DNA of 28,410 nucleotides from MWBV01 sp964447315 (lineage in GTDB: Archaea; Nanobdellota; Nanobdellia; Pacearchaeales; GW2011-AR1), in assembly GCA_964447315.1 (NCBI GenBank), contig CAYURQ010000010.1, forward strand, positions 1 through 28,410. The letters run 5' to 3'. Positions 28,410 to 28,410 of this stretch are shown here, in pieces. Below the pieces are notes generated by a model, which saw nothing but the letters and a program-made list of their open reading frames with translations, had not been told where the DNA came from and ran no database searches. Position numbers and translations under genes: made by a program. Position 1 is the stretch's first letter. Every line of letters begins with the position of its first letter.

Positions 28410-28410
28410 T

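Noticed and set aside
1..28410. tRNA, rRNA and CRISPR genes
   Set aside because: Reading for tRNA T-loop-like GTTCRA motifs, conserved rRNA segments and regular repeats found nothing convincing, though a by-eye search cannot exclude divergent small RNAs.

Overview
The window is a gene-dense, AT-rich piece of an archaeal chromosome. Archaeal origin is shown by the exosome/proteasome superoperon (Pop5-type RNase P protein, psmA, SBDS, rrp4, rrp41, rrp42), aCPSF1/FttA, a second archaeal beta-CASP nuclease (RNase J), class I CCA-adding enzyme, RpoK next to enolase, Mre11-Rad50, a TrmB-type regulator and a presenilin-family protease. Short intergenic gaps, shortened versions of standard proteins (Rad50, enolase, 2-oxoacid oxidoreductase alpha), Cys-rich LamG surface proteins and single-helix membrane proteins of unknown family suggest a small-genome DPANN lineage (Woesearchaeota/Pacearchaeota-like). 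That placement is inference; no rRNA or tRNA gene was seen. No gap longer than 300 bases is empty.

Layout. Bases 1-6796 (+): the 3' tip of one gene, a small membrane protein, then the three proteins of the archaeal OapABC/ArvABC set (Era-like GTPase, DUF2073 protein, zinc-ribbon protein). Two large paralogous surface proteins (prepilin-like N-terminus, Cys-rich modules, LamG-like domain) are inserted between the second and third; the CCA-adding enzyme follows. Bases 6858-8757 (-): a compact cluster of a helical protein, a TrmB-like regulator, a lipoprotein-like protein and two small membrane proteins, with a palindrome at its start; this is the most accessory-looking part. Bases 8918-10065 (-): a two-helix membrane protein coupled to a presenilin-type GxGD protease. 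Bases 10096-12674 (-): aCPSF1 and proteasome beta. Bases 12889-16123 (-): mre11-rad50. Bases 16324-18670 (+): 2-oxoacid:ferredoxin oxidoreductase alpha and beta. Bases 18663-22033 (-): RNase J, an overlapping tail-anchored protein, an Mtq2/HemK2-like methyltransferase and a COG2426 membrane protein. Bases 22139-28409 (+): rnp2, psmA, SBDS, rrp4, rrp41, rrp42, rpoK, enolase, a zinc-site protein and a tiny terminal ORF.

Expression logic. Many transcription units have a TATA-like octamer centred 25-28 nt upstream of the ATG, as expected for leaderless mRNAs. Several internal genes, and RNase J, instead have clear Shine-Dalgarno sequences (GGAGGT or GGGTGAT type) or 1-4 base stop/start overlaps. 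This pattern helped choose starts.

Most interesting: (1) an ArvABC-type vesicle/GTPase set interrupted by two heavily sequon-bearing LamG proteins that share a perfect 174-bp repeat; (2) the TrmB-controlled small membrane-protein cluster; (3) a presenilin homologue coupled to a small two-helix protein; (4) RNase J overlapping a tail-anchored membrane protein.
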